NCBI GenBank assembly: GCA_020853995.1
Contig: JADYXV010000020.1
Coordinates: 1-36,396 of the forward strand
Reading direction: 5' to 3'
Source of the DNA: Novosphingobium sp.
GTDB lineage: Bacteria; Pseudomonadota; Alphaproteobacteria; Sphingomonadales; Sphingomonadaceae
DNA: 36,396 nt
Part shown: in pieces, positions 1 to 8,505 of the stretch
Layout of the letters: the number at the start of each line of letters is the position of its first letter
How positions within the stretch are numbered: position 1 is the first letter of the stretch
Notes under the pieces: model-generated
The model's database searches: none
The model's input: only the letters and a program-made list of their open reading frames with translations
What the model was told of the DNA's origin: nothing
Position numbers and translations under genes: made by a program

Positions 1-2037
1 CACTTTCCAGCCGTCAACGACCTTGCCGGTCAGGTTCAGTTCCGCACCCTTCACATCAACGCGGTCAATGTTCGAAACCACGCGCAACAGGCCGAAGCTG
101 CCGACGAAGAATTCGAAGAACTGCATGTCGTTGACCTGGGTGTAGTACCCGGCAAGATCATAAGTGATGCGGCCATCGAACACTTCACCCTTGATGCCCG
201 CTTCAAACGCGCTTGATTTTTCTTTGCGATACAAGTCGTTGATCGTCACGCCAGCATTGATGAACTGGTTGAAGTTGGCGTTCACCACAGCGGCAGAGCC
301 CTGGTTGTTGAAGCCGCCCTATTTGAAGCCGATGCCCCAGTTGGCATAGATGTTCAGTTCCGGCGTCGGGTGGAAGCTGGCCGTGATCTTGGGCTGCAAC
401 TGCTTGAACGTGGCGCTTTGCGGGGTGAATGCGCCAAACGCCAGACCGGGGTTGATCGGCCCGCCGGTGAATGGATCAAGCACGTTGGGCACCAGCGAAT
501 TGGCCTCGCGGTCCTCGATGTCATAACGCAAGGCAAGCCCTGCGCTGAACACATCGGACGGCTTCCATTCCGCCGCACCGAATGCTGCATAGACATTGGT
601 GTTGAATTCATCGGCCAGCAACAGCGAAGTCGGGTTGCTGCTGTTGGGTGCGTTATACAGCTGCTTGATCACGCCCGCGCCGGTATCTGCGCCAAGGCTG
701 ACACCGGTCTTGCGATCGATATGCAGGTAATAAGCGCCCAATTGCCATGTCAGCGGGCCATCATCGTTTGATAGCAAGCGCACTTCTGCGCTGTAATCGG
801 TCTGTTCGCGCAGCTGGTACTGCGTACCGTCGCACGTCGTCGGGCTGTATGGTCCGAAGGTGGAGCCGTTGGCCGGTGCGAAGATGAACGGCACAGGGAT
901 CTGGCCAATCGCGCCGGGCTGGTTGACGGGGAATCCGGTAAGCGCCGCCGTGCTCGCAAAGCAGCTGGCAACCGAGCTGTTCACCGCAGCATTCGCGTTG
1001 CTGATGTAGCGCGCAAAGTCGGCCGAAGTGCCATCGGCAACAAGGTCTTGCTTGACGTCAGAATAGAGGCCCCAGGCAACCAGCTTCATGCCATTGCCGA
1101 ATTCATGATCAAGTTTGGCCGAAACGTCGAAGCTTTTCTGGTCGTTCGTCGCACGGATGTTGTTCGAGAATGCGAACGGGTGCTTGTTGATGTCCTCATA
1201 AAACGCAGGGTTTACAGCGCCAAACAGTGGCAAGTGGAACGCGGCGTTGAAAGGCAGCGATGCACCGCTGAACTTCGAATAGCGCGCCTTGACGTCAAGT
1301 TGCGTCGCAGTGCCCTGACCCACCATGATCCGGCCATCAACCGCCCAGCTTTCCTTGTCGTCCACTGTCTTGGAATTGTTCAGGAACGTATTGCGCCACC
1401 AGCCATCGGTGGTGAAGTAATAGCCAGACAGCACGAAGCCGACATTGTCACCCAATGGTCCGGCGACATGGCCGGTTGCTTCGACCGTGGCTTCATTGGC
1501 GTAAGACGCGCGGATAGCGCCGGTCAGCGTATCGGTCGGCTTTTGCGTTTGCAGAACAATGGCACCTGCCGCAGCGTTGCGGCCATAAAGCGCGCCTTGC
1601 GGGCCTTTGAGGATTTCGACCTGCGTCAAAGTGCCCTGTGGCTGGTTCAATTGCGCGGTATTGGTCTTCAAAATGCCATCGACCACCAACGCGACCGAGC
1701 TTTCCGCATCGCGCGCGCCATTGATACCGCGAATGTTGATCTGTGTGTCGCCCGCTTCGGCAGTGCCGGTAACAATGGTCACACCGGGGGTGAGCTGCGC
1801 AAAATCATCAGCCTTGTTCGCGCCGGTGTTTTGCAGCGCTGCTGCGGTCAAGACCGCAACCGAGGCAGGTACATCCTGCAACCGCTCATTCTGGCGACGC
1901 GCGGTGACGATGATGGCATCGCCTTCATCTTCGGCAACTGCGGTGTCCTGCGGCGCTTCCTGCGCGAAGGACGGTAATGCGGCAGCGAGCAGAAGGACCA
2001 GTGCCGATGACGTGATTAAAAGACGGCTAGCACGCAT
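1..2037 (-). pseudogene. TonB-dependent outer-membrane receptor, interrupted by in-frame TAG, truncated by window edge
   Basis: This is an outer-membrane TonB-dependent receptor for active uptake of an unknown ligand. It has a signal peptide ending near SFA-QE, a TonB-box-like segment (AIIVTARR), and a plug domain with the motifs QINIRGI, VDGIL and ILKGPQGALYGRNA, followed by beta-barrel sequence. I chose ATG at 2037, which sits 7 nt after GGGAGG; a TTG at 2043 is in frame but too close to that site. The frame stays open to a TAG at 319-321, and clear receptor sequence resumes immediately after it in the same frame (GGFNNQGSAAVVNANF) and continues to the window edge for about 106 more codons. 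The family usually has a serine in this FKSGGF context, so TCG to TAG is the simplest explanation. It is therefore a recent nonsense mutation, a sequencing error, or a readthrough site. The gene is divergent from the HyuAB catabolic operon and probably belongs to it. Confidence 0.85.
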
Positions 2038-2356
2038 TCTCAAACCTCCCTGTTGGTTCGATTACGTTGGAAATCTTTTTCAAAGCGCATGCGAGGCAAC
2101 CCTCAGCCCGACACGCACTCTTGCGAGGTTAGCAGTGTATTGTATACAAAGCACTGTGGTCAAGGTGGTAGAAAACATGCACCAACGTGCAGGTTTCGGC
2201 CCCAACTCAAATGGCTGCACAATCTTGGTACGGTTTCGATTTGGTTTTTTGAATACGAATTGACATTTTTCACACAATTCTGGTGAGAGCGATGAACTTC
2301 CGGCACACCCCCACTTCGGCGATTTCATCGGCCCCGTCTCCGGCAAGGGCGCCCGC
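2038..2356. promoter_or_regulatory. Divergent intergenic region between the TonB receptor and the catabolic operon
   Basis: These 319 bp separate two divergent transcription units and are visibly more AT-rich than the flanking genes. They hold one perfect palindrome (2140-2149) and a small ORF at the right end. A TTGACA-like hexamer occurs near 2262, but I could not pair it with a convincing -10. The palindrome lies about 100 bp from the receptor start and about 210 bp from the lyase start, so it could control both directions. No regulator gene is present locally. Confidence 0.5.
2140..2149. promoter_or_regulatory. Perfect 10-bp palindrome TTGTATACAA, candidate GntR/FadR-family operator
   Basis: The sequence TTGTATACAA is its own reverse complement and fits the FadR-subfamily consensus (t.GTnnAC.a). 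It is in the gap between the divergent receptor and the HyuAB operon, where a substrate-responsive repressor would be expected. The assignment to a family rests on motif similarity only. Confidence 0.45.
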
Positions 2357-2360
2357 GTGA
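2292..2360 (+). CDS. Possible 22-codon leader ORF overlapping the lyase start
   Basis: An ATG at 2292 follows GGTGAG closely and opens a 22-codon frame, rich in Ser, Pro and Ala, whose TGA (2358-2360) overlaps the GTG start of the lyase gene as GTGA. That geometry is typical of translational coupling. The peptide itself has no recognisable features and may be chance. The lyase GTG has only a weak Shine-Dalgarno of its own, which is the main reason to list this ORF. Confidence 0.22.
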   Translation: MNFRHTPTSAISSAPSPARAPA

Positions 2361-3268
2361 ACAGGTCCATCACCTTTCTCGAAGTTGGCCCGCGTGACGG
2401 GTTGCAGAACGAGAAGGCGCTTGTCTCCACCGCGGACAAGCTGGAATTGATCCGTCGCAGCATTGATGCAGGCGCATCCCGGATCGAGGTGACCAGCTTC
2501 GTCAATCCCAAGCGCGTGCCGCAAATGGCCGATGCCGAAGATGTTTGCGCAGGGCTGCCCAAGGTGGACGGCGTCAGCTACATCGGGCTGGTGCTGAACG
2601 CCAAAGGGGCCGAGCGCGCGATTGCCACAGGCACCCTGCACGAACTGGGCGCAGTTTGCGTTGCCACCGACAGTTTTGCGATCGCCAACCAGGGCCAGAC
2701 CAGCGACGAATCAGTGGATGCAGCCAAAGCGATCATCGCGATGGCGCAGGCTGCAGGCCTGAAGGGTCAGGTTACCATTGGCGCATCATTTGGCTGCCCC
2801 TTCGAAGGCGAGGTGAGCGAGGATCGCGTCGTGGCCATGGCCGTCGCGCTGGCGCAAGCCAACCCTATCGAGGTGGGCCTTGCCGACACCATCGGCGTTG
2901 CCGATCCGGCGCACGTCTCGCGCCTTGTCCGCCGCGTGGTGGAAGCCATCGCGCCGGTCCCGGTGCGCGTCCATTTCCACAACACACGCGGCACCGGCAT
3001 CGCCAATGTCTGGGCCGCAGTTGAGGCCGGCGCAAGCGTGGTCGACGCTGCTTTGGGCGGCCTTGGCGGCTGTCCGTTTGCACCGGGCGCTGCAGGCAAT
3101 GTGTCAAGCGAGGACGTGGTTTACATGCTGGGCCGCGCAGGCGTGGCAACCGGCATGGACCTTGGCAAAATGATCGAAACCAACCGCTGGCTTGCCGATG
3201 TGATGGGCCGCAAACTTCCCGGAATGGTGGCGCAAGCGCCCGCTTTCCCGAAATCTGTTCAGGAGTAA
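2357..3268 (+). CDS. Hydroxymethylglutaryl-CoA lyase-like TIM-barrel lyase
   Basis: 303 aa, a full-length member of the HMG-CoA lyase family. These enzymes cleave 3-hydroxy-3-methyl-acyl-CoA thioesters in a retro-aldol reaction to acetyl-CoA plus a keto acid, using a divalent metal. Visible are the catalytic strand VGPRDGLQNE (R13, D14), the metal-binding HFH pair (H206, H208) and the glycine-rich loop GLGGCP with the active-site cysteine C239. The residue after H208 is Asn, where the human lyase has Asp (HCHD), as far as I recall, so the substrate may differ from HMG-CoA. The start is GTG at 2357; no better in-frame start lies upstream. It is first of four tightly spaced genes, 6 bp before hyuA. 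The fold is secure; the physiological substrate is unknown. Leucine breakdown is less likely, because none of the usual leucine-pathway carboxylase or dehydrogenase genes are nearby. Confidence 0.88.
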   Translation: MNRSITFLEVGPRDGLQNEKALVSTADKLELIRRSIDAGASRIEVTSFVNPKRVPQMADAEDVCAGLPKVDGVSYIGLVLNAKGAERAIATGTLHELGAVCVATDSFAIANQGQTSDESVDAAKAIIAMAQAAGLKGQVTIGASFGCPFEGEVSEDRVVAMAVALAQANPIEVGLADTIGVADPAHVSRLVRRVVEAIAPVPVRVHFHNTRGTGIANVWAAVEAGASVVDAALGGLGGCPFAPGAAGNVSSEDVVYMLGRAGVATGMDLGKMIETNRWLADVMGRKLPGMVAQAPAFPKSVQE

Positions 3269-3274
3269 CACCCG

Positions 3275-5323
3275 ATGGGCTATCGCCTTGGCGTCGATGT
3301 CGGCGGCACTTTCACCGATCTGCTGCTGTTCGATACATCCAGCAGCGCGTTCTGGCGGCACAAGCCGCCATCGACCCCGCACGACAGTTCGGAAGGCATC
3401 CTTAACGGGGTGAACGCGATCTGCGCCAAGGCCGGAATCGGTGCGGGAGACATCGACTATTTCCTGCACGGCACCACCGTGGCCACCACTGCCGTGCTGG
3501 AAGGCAAGGGCGCGAAGGTCGGTCTGGTCGCCACCGAGGGCTATCGCCACATCATGCAGATTGCGCGCAGCTTTGTGCCGGGCGGGCTTGCCGGATGGAT
3601 CATCTGGCCCAAGCCACAGCCGCTGGCTGCGTTGGAAGATACCGTCACGATCAAGGGCCGCATGGATGCCGAAGGCAACGAACTGCGCCCGATTGATGAT
3701 GCCGACATCCGCACGCAGCTTTCGGCGCTCAAGGCCAATGGCGTTGAAGCGATTACCGTCAGCCTGATCAACGCCTATACCAACGGCGCGCACGAAAAGC
3801 GCGTGGGCGAACTGGCGGGCGAAATCATGCCGGGCGTTCCGGTATCACTCAGCCATGAAGTCCTGCCCGAAATGCAGGAATACGAACGCACGCTGACCAC
3901 GGTTGCCAATGCTGCGGTGCGCCCGATTGTGGGCAAGTACGTGTCAAACTTGCGCTCGCGCCTTGCCGATGCCGGGATGAACGGCAAGCTCTCGCTGCTG
4001 CGTTCAGATGGCGGATTGATGAGCGCGCAGAAGGCCGAAGAGCACCCCGTCAACATCCTCATGTCAGGGCCTGCGGGCGGCGTGACGGGCGCGATCTGGG
4101 TGGGCCGCAATGCCGGGATCAAGAATATTCTGACGCTCGACGTCGGCGGCACCAGCACCGACGTTGCGCTCATTGAAAACCTCGAAGCGCGCCGCCAGCG
4201 CACCACCGAGGTAGGCCACCTTTCCGTCCGCGCCTCTGCACTTGACGTCAAAACCGTCGGCGCAGGCGGCGGATCAATCGCTTATGTTCCTGAGCTGACA
4301 AGAGCCCTTCGGGTCGGGCCACAAAGCGCAGGAGCAGTGCCGGGGCCGGTCGCCTATGGAAAAGGCGGCACGTTGCCCACTGTAACCGACGCCAACGTTG
4401 TGTTGGGTTACCTTCCCGAGAATCTCCTCGGCGGCACATTCAATCTTGATCGTGAAGGCGCGAAGAAGGCGGTGCAGACCATCGCCGATGCGCTCGGGAT
4501 CGACCTGATGGCCGCCGCGCGCGGGATCATCGATATCGTCAACGAAAACATGTTCGGCGCGCTGCGCATGATCTCGGTCCAGCAAGGCTATGACCCGCGC
4601 GATTTTGCGCTGATGGGCTTTGGCGGAGCGGGTCCGCTCCACGTCAACGCCGTGGCCCGCCTGATGGGATCGTGGCCAGCCATATCACCTGTCAGCCCCG
4701 GCGTGCTGTGTGCTTTGGGCGATGCCACCACGCGCATGCGCACCGAAACCGCGCGTTCGTTCAGCCGCCTTGCCACGCAGACGCAAGCCGCAGACCTGAT
4801 CGCCATCCTTGACGAAATGGCCGCACAGACCCGCGCCGATCTGCTGGCAGATGGCGTGCCCGAAGACGAGATCACCACCGCATTCGAAGTGGACGTGCGC
4901 TATGCCGGACAAGCCTTCGAAGTGCCGCTGACGATCACCGCCGATGTGCTGACCAGTGATGGCATCGCCGGAATCCTTGCGCGCTTCGATGCCGAACACA
5001 AACGCCTGTTCACCTTCAACATGGACACCCCGCACGAGATCGTGAACTTGCGCGCCGTCGCCATGGGCCGCGCGCTCGATCTGCCTGCTGCCCCGCTGGA
5101 ACAGGGTGACGGCAATCCCATCGCCGCCAAAATGCGCGATCACACCTTGTGGATGGACGGGCGCGAACAGGCCGCCGTGATTTATGATCGCGCCAAATTG
5201 CGCGCCGGAGACGTGATCCCCGGCCCGGCCATCGTATGTGAAATGGATTCGACCACGCTGATCGAATCCGGCTGCACCGGCACTGTCGACGCCGTCGGCA
5301 ACATCCTGATCCATCTGGCCTGA
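3275..5323 (+). CDS. hyuA: Hydantoinase/oxoprolinase family subunit A (HyuA; acetone carboxylase beta-like)
   Basis: 682 aa, the usual length for HyuA. The family uses an actin/ASKHA-type ATPase fold to phosphorylate a substrate, driving hydantoin or lactam ring opening, or ketone carboxylation in the acetone and acetophenone carboxylases. Seen here: the N-terminal phosphate loop DVGGTFTD (residues 8-15), the HGTTVATTAVLE segment, SGPAGG, the second phosphate loop LDVGGTSTD near residue 288, and GAGGGS near 330. A strong Shine-Dalgarno (AGGAG) lies before the ATG. It is 6 bp downstream of the lyase and 13 bp upstream of hyuB, its obligate partner. The symbol is a family name; hydantoin itself is not implied. 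No gamma subunit of the acetone carboxylase type is present. Confidence 0.9.
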   Translation: MGYRLGVDVGGTFTDLLLFDTSSSAFWRHKPPSTPHDSSEGILNGVNAICAKAGIGAGDIDYFLHGTTVATTAVLEGKGAKVGLVATEGYRHIMQIARSFVPGGLAGWIIWPKPQPLAALEDTVTIKGRMDAEGNELRPIDDADIRTQLSALKANGVEAITVSLINAYTNGAHEKRVGELAGEIMPGVPVSLSHEVLPEMQEYERTLTTVANAAVRPIVGKYVSNLRSRLADAGMNGKLSLLRSDGGLMSAQKAEEHPVNILMSGPAGGVTGAIWVGRNAGIKNILTLDVGGTSTDVALIENLEARRQRTTEVGHLSVRASALDVKTVGAGGGSIAYVPELTRALRVGPQSAGAVPGPVAYGKGGTLPTVTDANVVLGYLPENLLGGTFNLDREGAKKAVQTIADALGIDLMAAARGIIDIVNENMFGALRMISVQQGYDPRDFALMGFGGAGPLHVNAVARLMGSWPAISPVSPGVLCALGDATTRMRTETARSFSRLATQTQAADLIAILDEMAAQTRADLLADGVPEDEITTAFEVDVRYAGQAFEVPLTITADVLTSDGIAGILARFDAEHKRLFTFNMDTPHEIVNLRAVAMGRALDLPAAPLEQGDGNPIAAKMRDHTLWMDGREQAAVIYDRAKLRAGDVIPGPAIVCEMDSTTLIESGCTGTVDAVGNILIHLA

Positions 5324-5336
5324 CGGAGAGCGAACA

Positions 5337-7223
5337 ATGCCTGCAACCATCATCCAGACCAACGCCACCCCCTTCAACCGCGTCCCCATCGATCCGGTCA
5401 CGCTCGACATTATGGAAAACGCGCTGCGCAACGCGCGCATCGAAATGGACGCAACCTTGGTGCGCACCGCGATGTCGCCCGGCATCCGCGAACAGGGCGA
5501 TGCGTTTCCGCTGATCGCCGATCATACCGGCAAGATGATCGTCGGCCAGTTCGGCAGCTTCATCGGCGGCTTCCTCGATAACTATGCCGGGACGCTGGAA
5601 GACGGCGACATGATCTTCCTGTCCGATCCCTATTCGGTCGGCGGCGCGGTCAGCCATTCCAACGACTGGCTGGTGCTCCTGCCGGTGTTCAAGGACGGAC
5701 GGTTGATCGCCTATACCTCGATGTTCGGCCACCAGTCCGATATCGGCGGCAAAGTTGTCGGTTCCATGCCGATCAACGCCCATTCGATCTTCGAGGAAGG
5801 CGTGCGCATTCCGCCGGTAAAGATCTGGAAGAAGGGCGAATATAACGAAGACCTCGTCCGCCTTGTGATGCACCAGACGCGCAAGCCCGATTGGTGCGCG
5901 GCCGATCTCAACGCCCTGATCGCATCGTGCCGCGTGGCCGCGCGCCGCGTGATCGAAATGGCCGAGCGGTTCGGCGATGACGTCTATGTTTCGGCCACGC
6001 AGGAACTGCTTGCGCGCAATCACCGCGCGATGAAGTCCTTGATCGGCATGGCGATTGCGCAAGAGCCAGTCAGCTTTGAAGACTATATCTGCGATGATGG
6101 CATGGGCTTTGGCCCCTACAAGATCAAATGCACGATGTGGCACGAAGATGGCCGCGTGGTGCTCGATTTCACCGGCACCGATCCGCAATCGGTCGCCTCG
6201 ATCAATTTCCTGCTGAACGAGAACATGTTCAAGATGTTCTTCGGCATTTACATGATCATGGTGTTCGATCCGCAGATCCTGTTCAACGACGGGTTCTATG
6301 ATCTGATCGATGTGCGCATCCCCGAAGGATCGCTGCTCAAGCCCAAATTCCCTGCCGCGCTCTCGGGCAGAACCCATGCGCTGGGCCGCATTTTCGATAT
6401 TCTGGGCGGATTGCTGGGGCAAAAGACCCCGGAATTCCTCAACGCGGCCGGTTTCTCGTCAAGCCCGCACCTGTTCTATTCGGGCAATGATGAACGCCCC
6501 GGCAAAAAGGCCGAATGGTTCCAGCTGTTCCAGATCGGCTTTGGCGGCGTGCCCGGACGGCCGATGGGCGACGGTCCTGACGGCCACTCGCTGTGGCCGG
6601 GCTTTACCAACGTGCCCAACGAATTCCTCGAACGCTATTTCCCGATGGTGATCGAACGCTACGAATGCGAACCCGATTCGGGCGGTGCAGGCCTGCATCG
6701 CGGCGGCAACGGCATCCGCATGACCTATCGCTTCCTGTCCAAGGGCACGATCGCCATCCATGATGACCGCTGGTTCGTGCCACCATGGGGCGTAAATGGC
6801 GGTGAACCGGGAGCGCGGGCGCGCAAGATCCTTGAAAAGGCCGATGGCACGCAGATCATCGTCGGCAACAAGGTGGAAGACGTTGAAGTGGAAGCGGGCG
6901 ACCAGTTGCACTTCATCACCTGGGGCGGCGGCGGCTGGGGCGATGCTCTGGCGCGCGATCCGGCGCTCGTGGGCCTCGAAATCCGGCAGGGCCTGATCAC
7001 GGCAGAAGGCGCAAAGGCCTATGGCGTGATCGCCGATGCTCACGGTACGGTCAACGCAGAGGCCACCGAGGCCTTGCGCACCGAACTGCGCAACACTCGC
7101 GGCGAACTGCCGCTGTTCAATTACGGGCCGGGCATTGAAGCCCTGCGCGCCAATTGCGAAGCGGAAACCGGCCTTCCCGCGCCGATCCAGCCCGAATGGC
7201 CGCTTCTCGAAGCGGCGGAGTAA
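5337..7223 (+). CDS. hyuB: Hydantoinase family subunit B (HyuB; acetone carboxylase alpha-like)
   Basis: 628 aa, somewhat longer than many HyuB proteins. This subunit carries the metal site where the phosphorylated substrate reacts. Visible are the N-terminal MENALRNARIEMDATLVRTA helix, SDPYSVGG, then HSND (H107, D110) and GHQSDIGG (H132). The H..D plus H arrangement, with 25 residues between the two histidines, matches the Mn ligands I recall for acetone carboxylase alpha (H150, D153, H175). The C-terminal part contains the glycine-rich GGAGLHRGGNG and a WGGGGWGD segment typical of the family. Start ATG 5337 follows GGAGAG. It sits between hyuA and the CoA transferase in one operon. The reaction could be ATP-dependent carboxylation of a ketone or opening of a cyclic amide; the sequence alone does not decide. 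Confidence 0.9.
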   Translation: MPATIIQTNATPFNRVPIDPVTLDIMENALRNARIEMDATLVRTAMSPGIREQGDAFPLIADHTGKMIVGQFGSFIGGFLDNYAGTLEDGDMIFLSDPYSVGGAVSHSNDWLVLLPVFKDGRLIAYTSMFGHQSDIGGKVVGSMPINAHSIFEEGVRIPPVKIWKKGEYNEDLVRLVMHQTRKPDWCAADLNALIASCRVAARRVIEMAERFGDDVYVSATQELLARNHRAMKSLIGMAIAQEPVSFEDYICDDGMGFGPYKIKCTMWHEDGRVVLDFTGTDPQSVASINFLLNENMFKMFFGIYMIMVFDPQILFNDGFYDLIDVRIPEGSLLKPKFPAALSGRTHALGRIFDILGGLLGQKTPEFLNAAGFSSSPHLFYSGNDERPGKKAEWFQLFQIGFGGVPGRPMGDGPDGHSLWPGFTNVPNEFLERYFPMVIERYECEPDSGGAGLHRGGNGIRMTYRFLSKGTIAIHDDRWFVPPWGVNGGEPGARARKILEKADGTQIIVGNKVEDVEVEAGDQLHFITWGGGGWGDALARDPALVGLEIRQGLITAEGAKAYGVIADAHGTVNAEATEALRTELRNTRGELPLFNYGPGIEALRANCEAETGLPAPIQPEWPLLEAAE

Positions 7224-7228
7224 CCATA

Positions 7229-8437
7229 ATGACTTCCAACGATTCCGGCAACAATCCCGGAGCCCTGCGCGATATCCGCGTCGTCGAACTCGGCCAGCTT
7301 CTCGCAGGTCCCTTCTGCGGCCAATTGCTGGGCGATATGGGTGCCGATGTGATCAAGGTGGAACCACCCGTAACCGGTGATCCCATGCGCGATTGGGGCC
7401 AAGGCGCGGAAAAAGTCCAATGGGAAGTGATCGCGCGCAACAAGCGCTCGGTCAGCGCCAATTTGCGCGTGCCCGAAGGTCAGGCCTTGGTGCGCAAGCT
7501 GATCGCCCACGCCGATGTGCTGATTGAAAACTTCAAGCCCGGCACGATGGAAAAGTGGGGCTTGGGGCCAGACGTATTGCTCGCCGAACACCCAGGCCTG
7601 ATCATCGCGCGCATGTCGGGCTATGGCCAGACCGGCCCCTATTCCGACCGTGCAGGTTTTGGCGGCATTGGCGAGGCGATGGGCGGTTGGCGCTATATCG
7701 TGGGCGAACCCGACCGCGCGCCCAGCCGCATGGGCGTTTCCATCGGCGATACCCTGACCGCGACCTATGGTTGCATGGGTGTGCTGGCCGCGCTGCACGA
7801 ACGCGACCGTTCGGGCCGTGGACAGGTGATCGACGCCGCGCTTTATGAATCGGTGTTGCAAGTGATGGAAGGCCTCGTGCCCGAATATGATCGCACGGGT
7901 TATATCCGCGAACGCTCCGGCTCGGTCCTCAAAGGCATCGCCCCGTCCAACGTCTATTCGTGCAAGGACGGCGAATTCATGATCGGGGCGAACAAGGATT
8001 CGCTGTGGAAGCGCCTTGCCACCGCCATGGACCGCGAGGAACTGGGCGATGATCCGCGCTATGCCACGCACCTTGCGCGTGGTGAAAATCAGGACGAACT
8101 GGACGACCTGATCAACGCCTGGACCCGCACCCTGACGATGGATCAGGTCGACGCCCTGATGATCGAACACTCCATCCCCGCAGGCCGCGTCTACCGCGCG
8201 CCCGACATGCTGGAAGACCCGCACTTCCGGGCGCGCGAGGCGATCATCGAGGTGGAAACCGAACGCTTCGGCCCGCTGAAAATGCAGTCCAGCTTCCCCA
8301 AACTCTCCGCCACCCCCGGTTCCGTCCGCCGCCCCGCGCCATCGGTCGTCGGCCAGCACAACGCCGAAGTTTACGGCGAATTGCTGGGGTTGGGCGAAGC
8401 GGAACTGGCCGCGATGGCGCAACAGGGCGTGATTTGA
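7229..8437 (+). CDS. Class III (CaiB/BaiF-family) CoA transferase
   Basis: 402 aa. Family III CoA transferases move CoA between carboxylic acids through an aspartyl-CoA intermediate. The N-terminal block VVELGQLLAGPFCGQLLGD followed by GADVIKVEPP is diagnostic, and the likely catalytic Asp is D174 in GVSIGDTLTATYG. The frame is open upstream to 7154 inside hyuB, but the domain begins just after ATG 7229, 5 bp past the hyuB stop. As last gene of the operon it would activate the acid made by HyuAB and hand the thioester to the HMG-CoA-lyase-like protein. Human SUGCT, which acts on hydroxymethylglutarate and glutarate, belongs to the same superfamily and makes such a pairing chemically reasonable. 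Exact acid and CoA donor are unknown. Confidence 0.9.
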   Translation: MTSNDSGNNPGALRDIRVVELGQLLAGPFCGQLLGDMGADVIKVEPPVTGDPMRDWGQGAEKVQWEVIARNKRSVSANLRVPEGQALVRKLIAHADVLIENFKPGTMEKWGLGPDVLLAEHPGLIIARMSGYGQTGPYSDRAGFGGIGEAMGGWRYIVGEPDRAPSRMGVSIGDTLTATYGCMGVLAALHERDRSGRGQVIDAALYESVLQVMEGLVPEYDRTGYIRERSGSVLKGIAPSNVYSCKDGEFMIGANKDSLWKRLATAMDREELGDDPRYATHLARGENQDELDDLINAWTRTLTMDQVDALMIEHSIPAGRVYRAPDMLEDPHFRAREAIIEVETERFGPLKMQSSFPKLSATPGSVRRPAPSVVGQHNAEVYGELLGLGEAELAAMAQQGVI

Positions 8438-8464
8438 GGCCGCGGGTGGGTTTTTGCGGCACCG

Positions 8465-8505
8465 TTGCCATTGTGGCTATAACCAGCTATATATCTGGTT
8501 ATAGC
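8465..8505 (+). promoter_or_regulatory. Promoter and inverted-repeat operator of the toxin-antitoxin operon
   Basis: TTGCCA (8465-8470) and TATATA (8488-8493) are separated by exactly 17 nt. The -10 lies in the spacer of a perfect inverted repeat with 11-bp arms, GCTATAACCAG (8476-8486) and CTGGTTATAGC (8495-8505). The Shine-Dalgarno AGGAGG (8506-8511) follows directly, 4 nt before the antitoxin ATG. A dimeric antitoxin bound here would block RNA polymerase, the usual autoregulation of such modules. Confidence 0.65.

Noticed and set aside
319..321. Amber codon as programmed recoding (pyrrolysine or suppression)
   Set aside because: No downstream stem-loop element or suppressor tRNA was seen, and TAG ends xthA and the PilZ gene normally.
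1048..1977. 309-aa plus-strand ORF inside the TonB receptor
   Set aside because: Antisense to a receptor with clear plug and barrel motifs.
2270..2641. 123-aa minus-strand ORF across the lyase start
   Set aside because: Shadow of the lyase; no motif.
5016..6422. 468-aa minus-strand ORF opposite hyuA/hyuB
   Set aside because: Antisense shadow of GC-rich genes; His/Arg/Ala-rich without any motif, and the plus strand has clear HyuA/HyuB signatures.
7121..8422. 433-aa minus-strand ORF opposite the CoA transferase
   Set aside because: Shadow ORF produced by codon bias; no start signal or family features.
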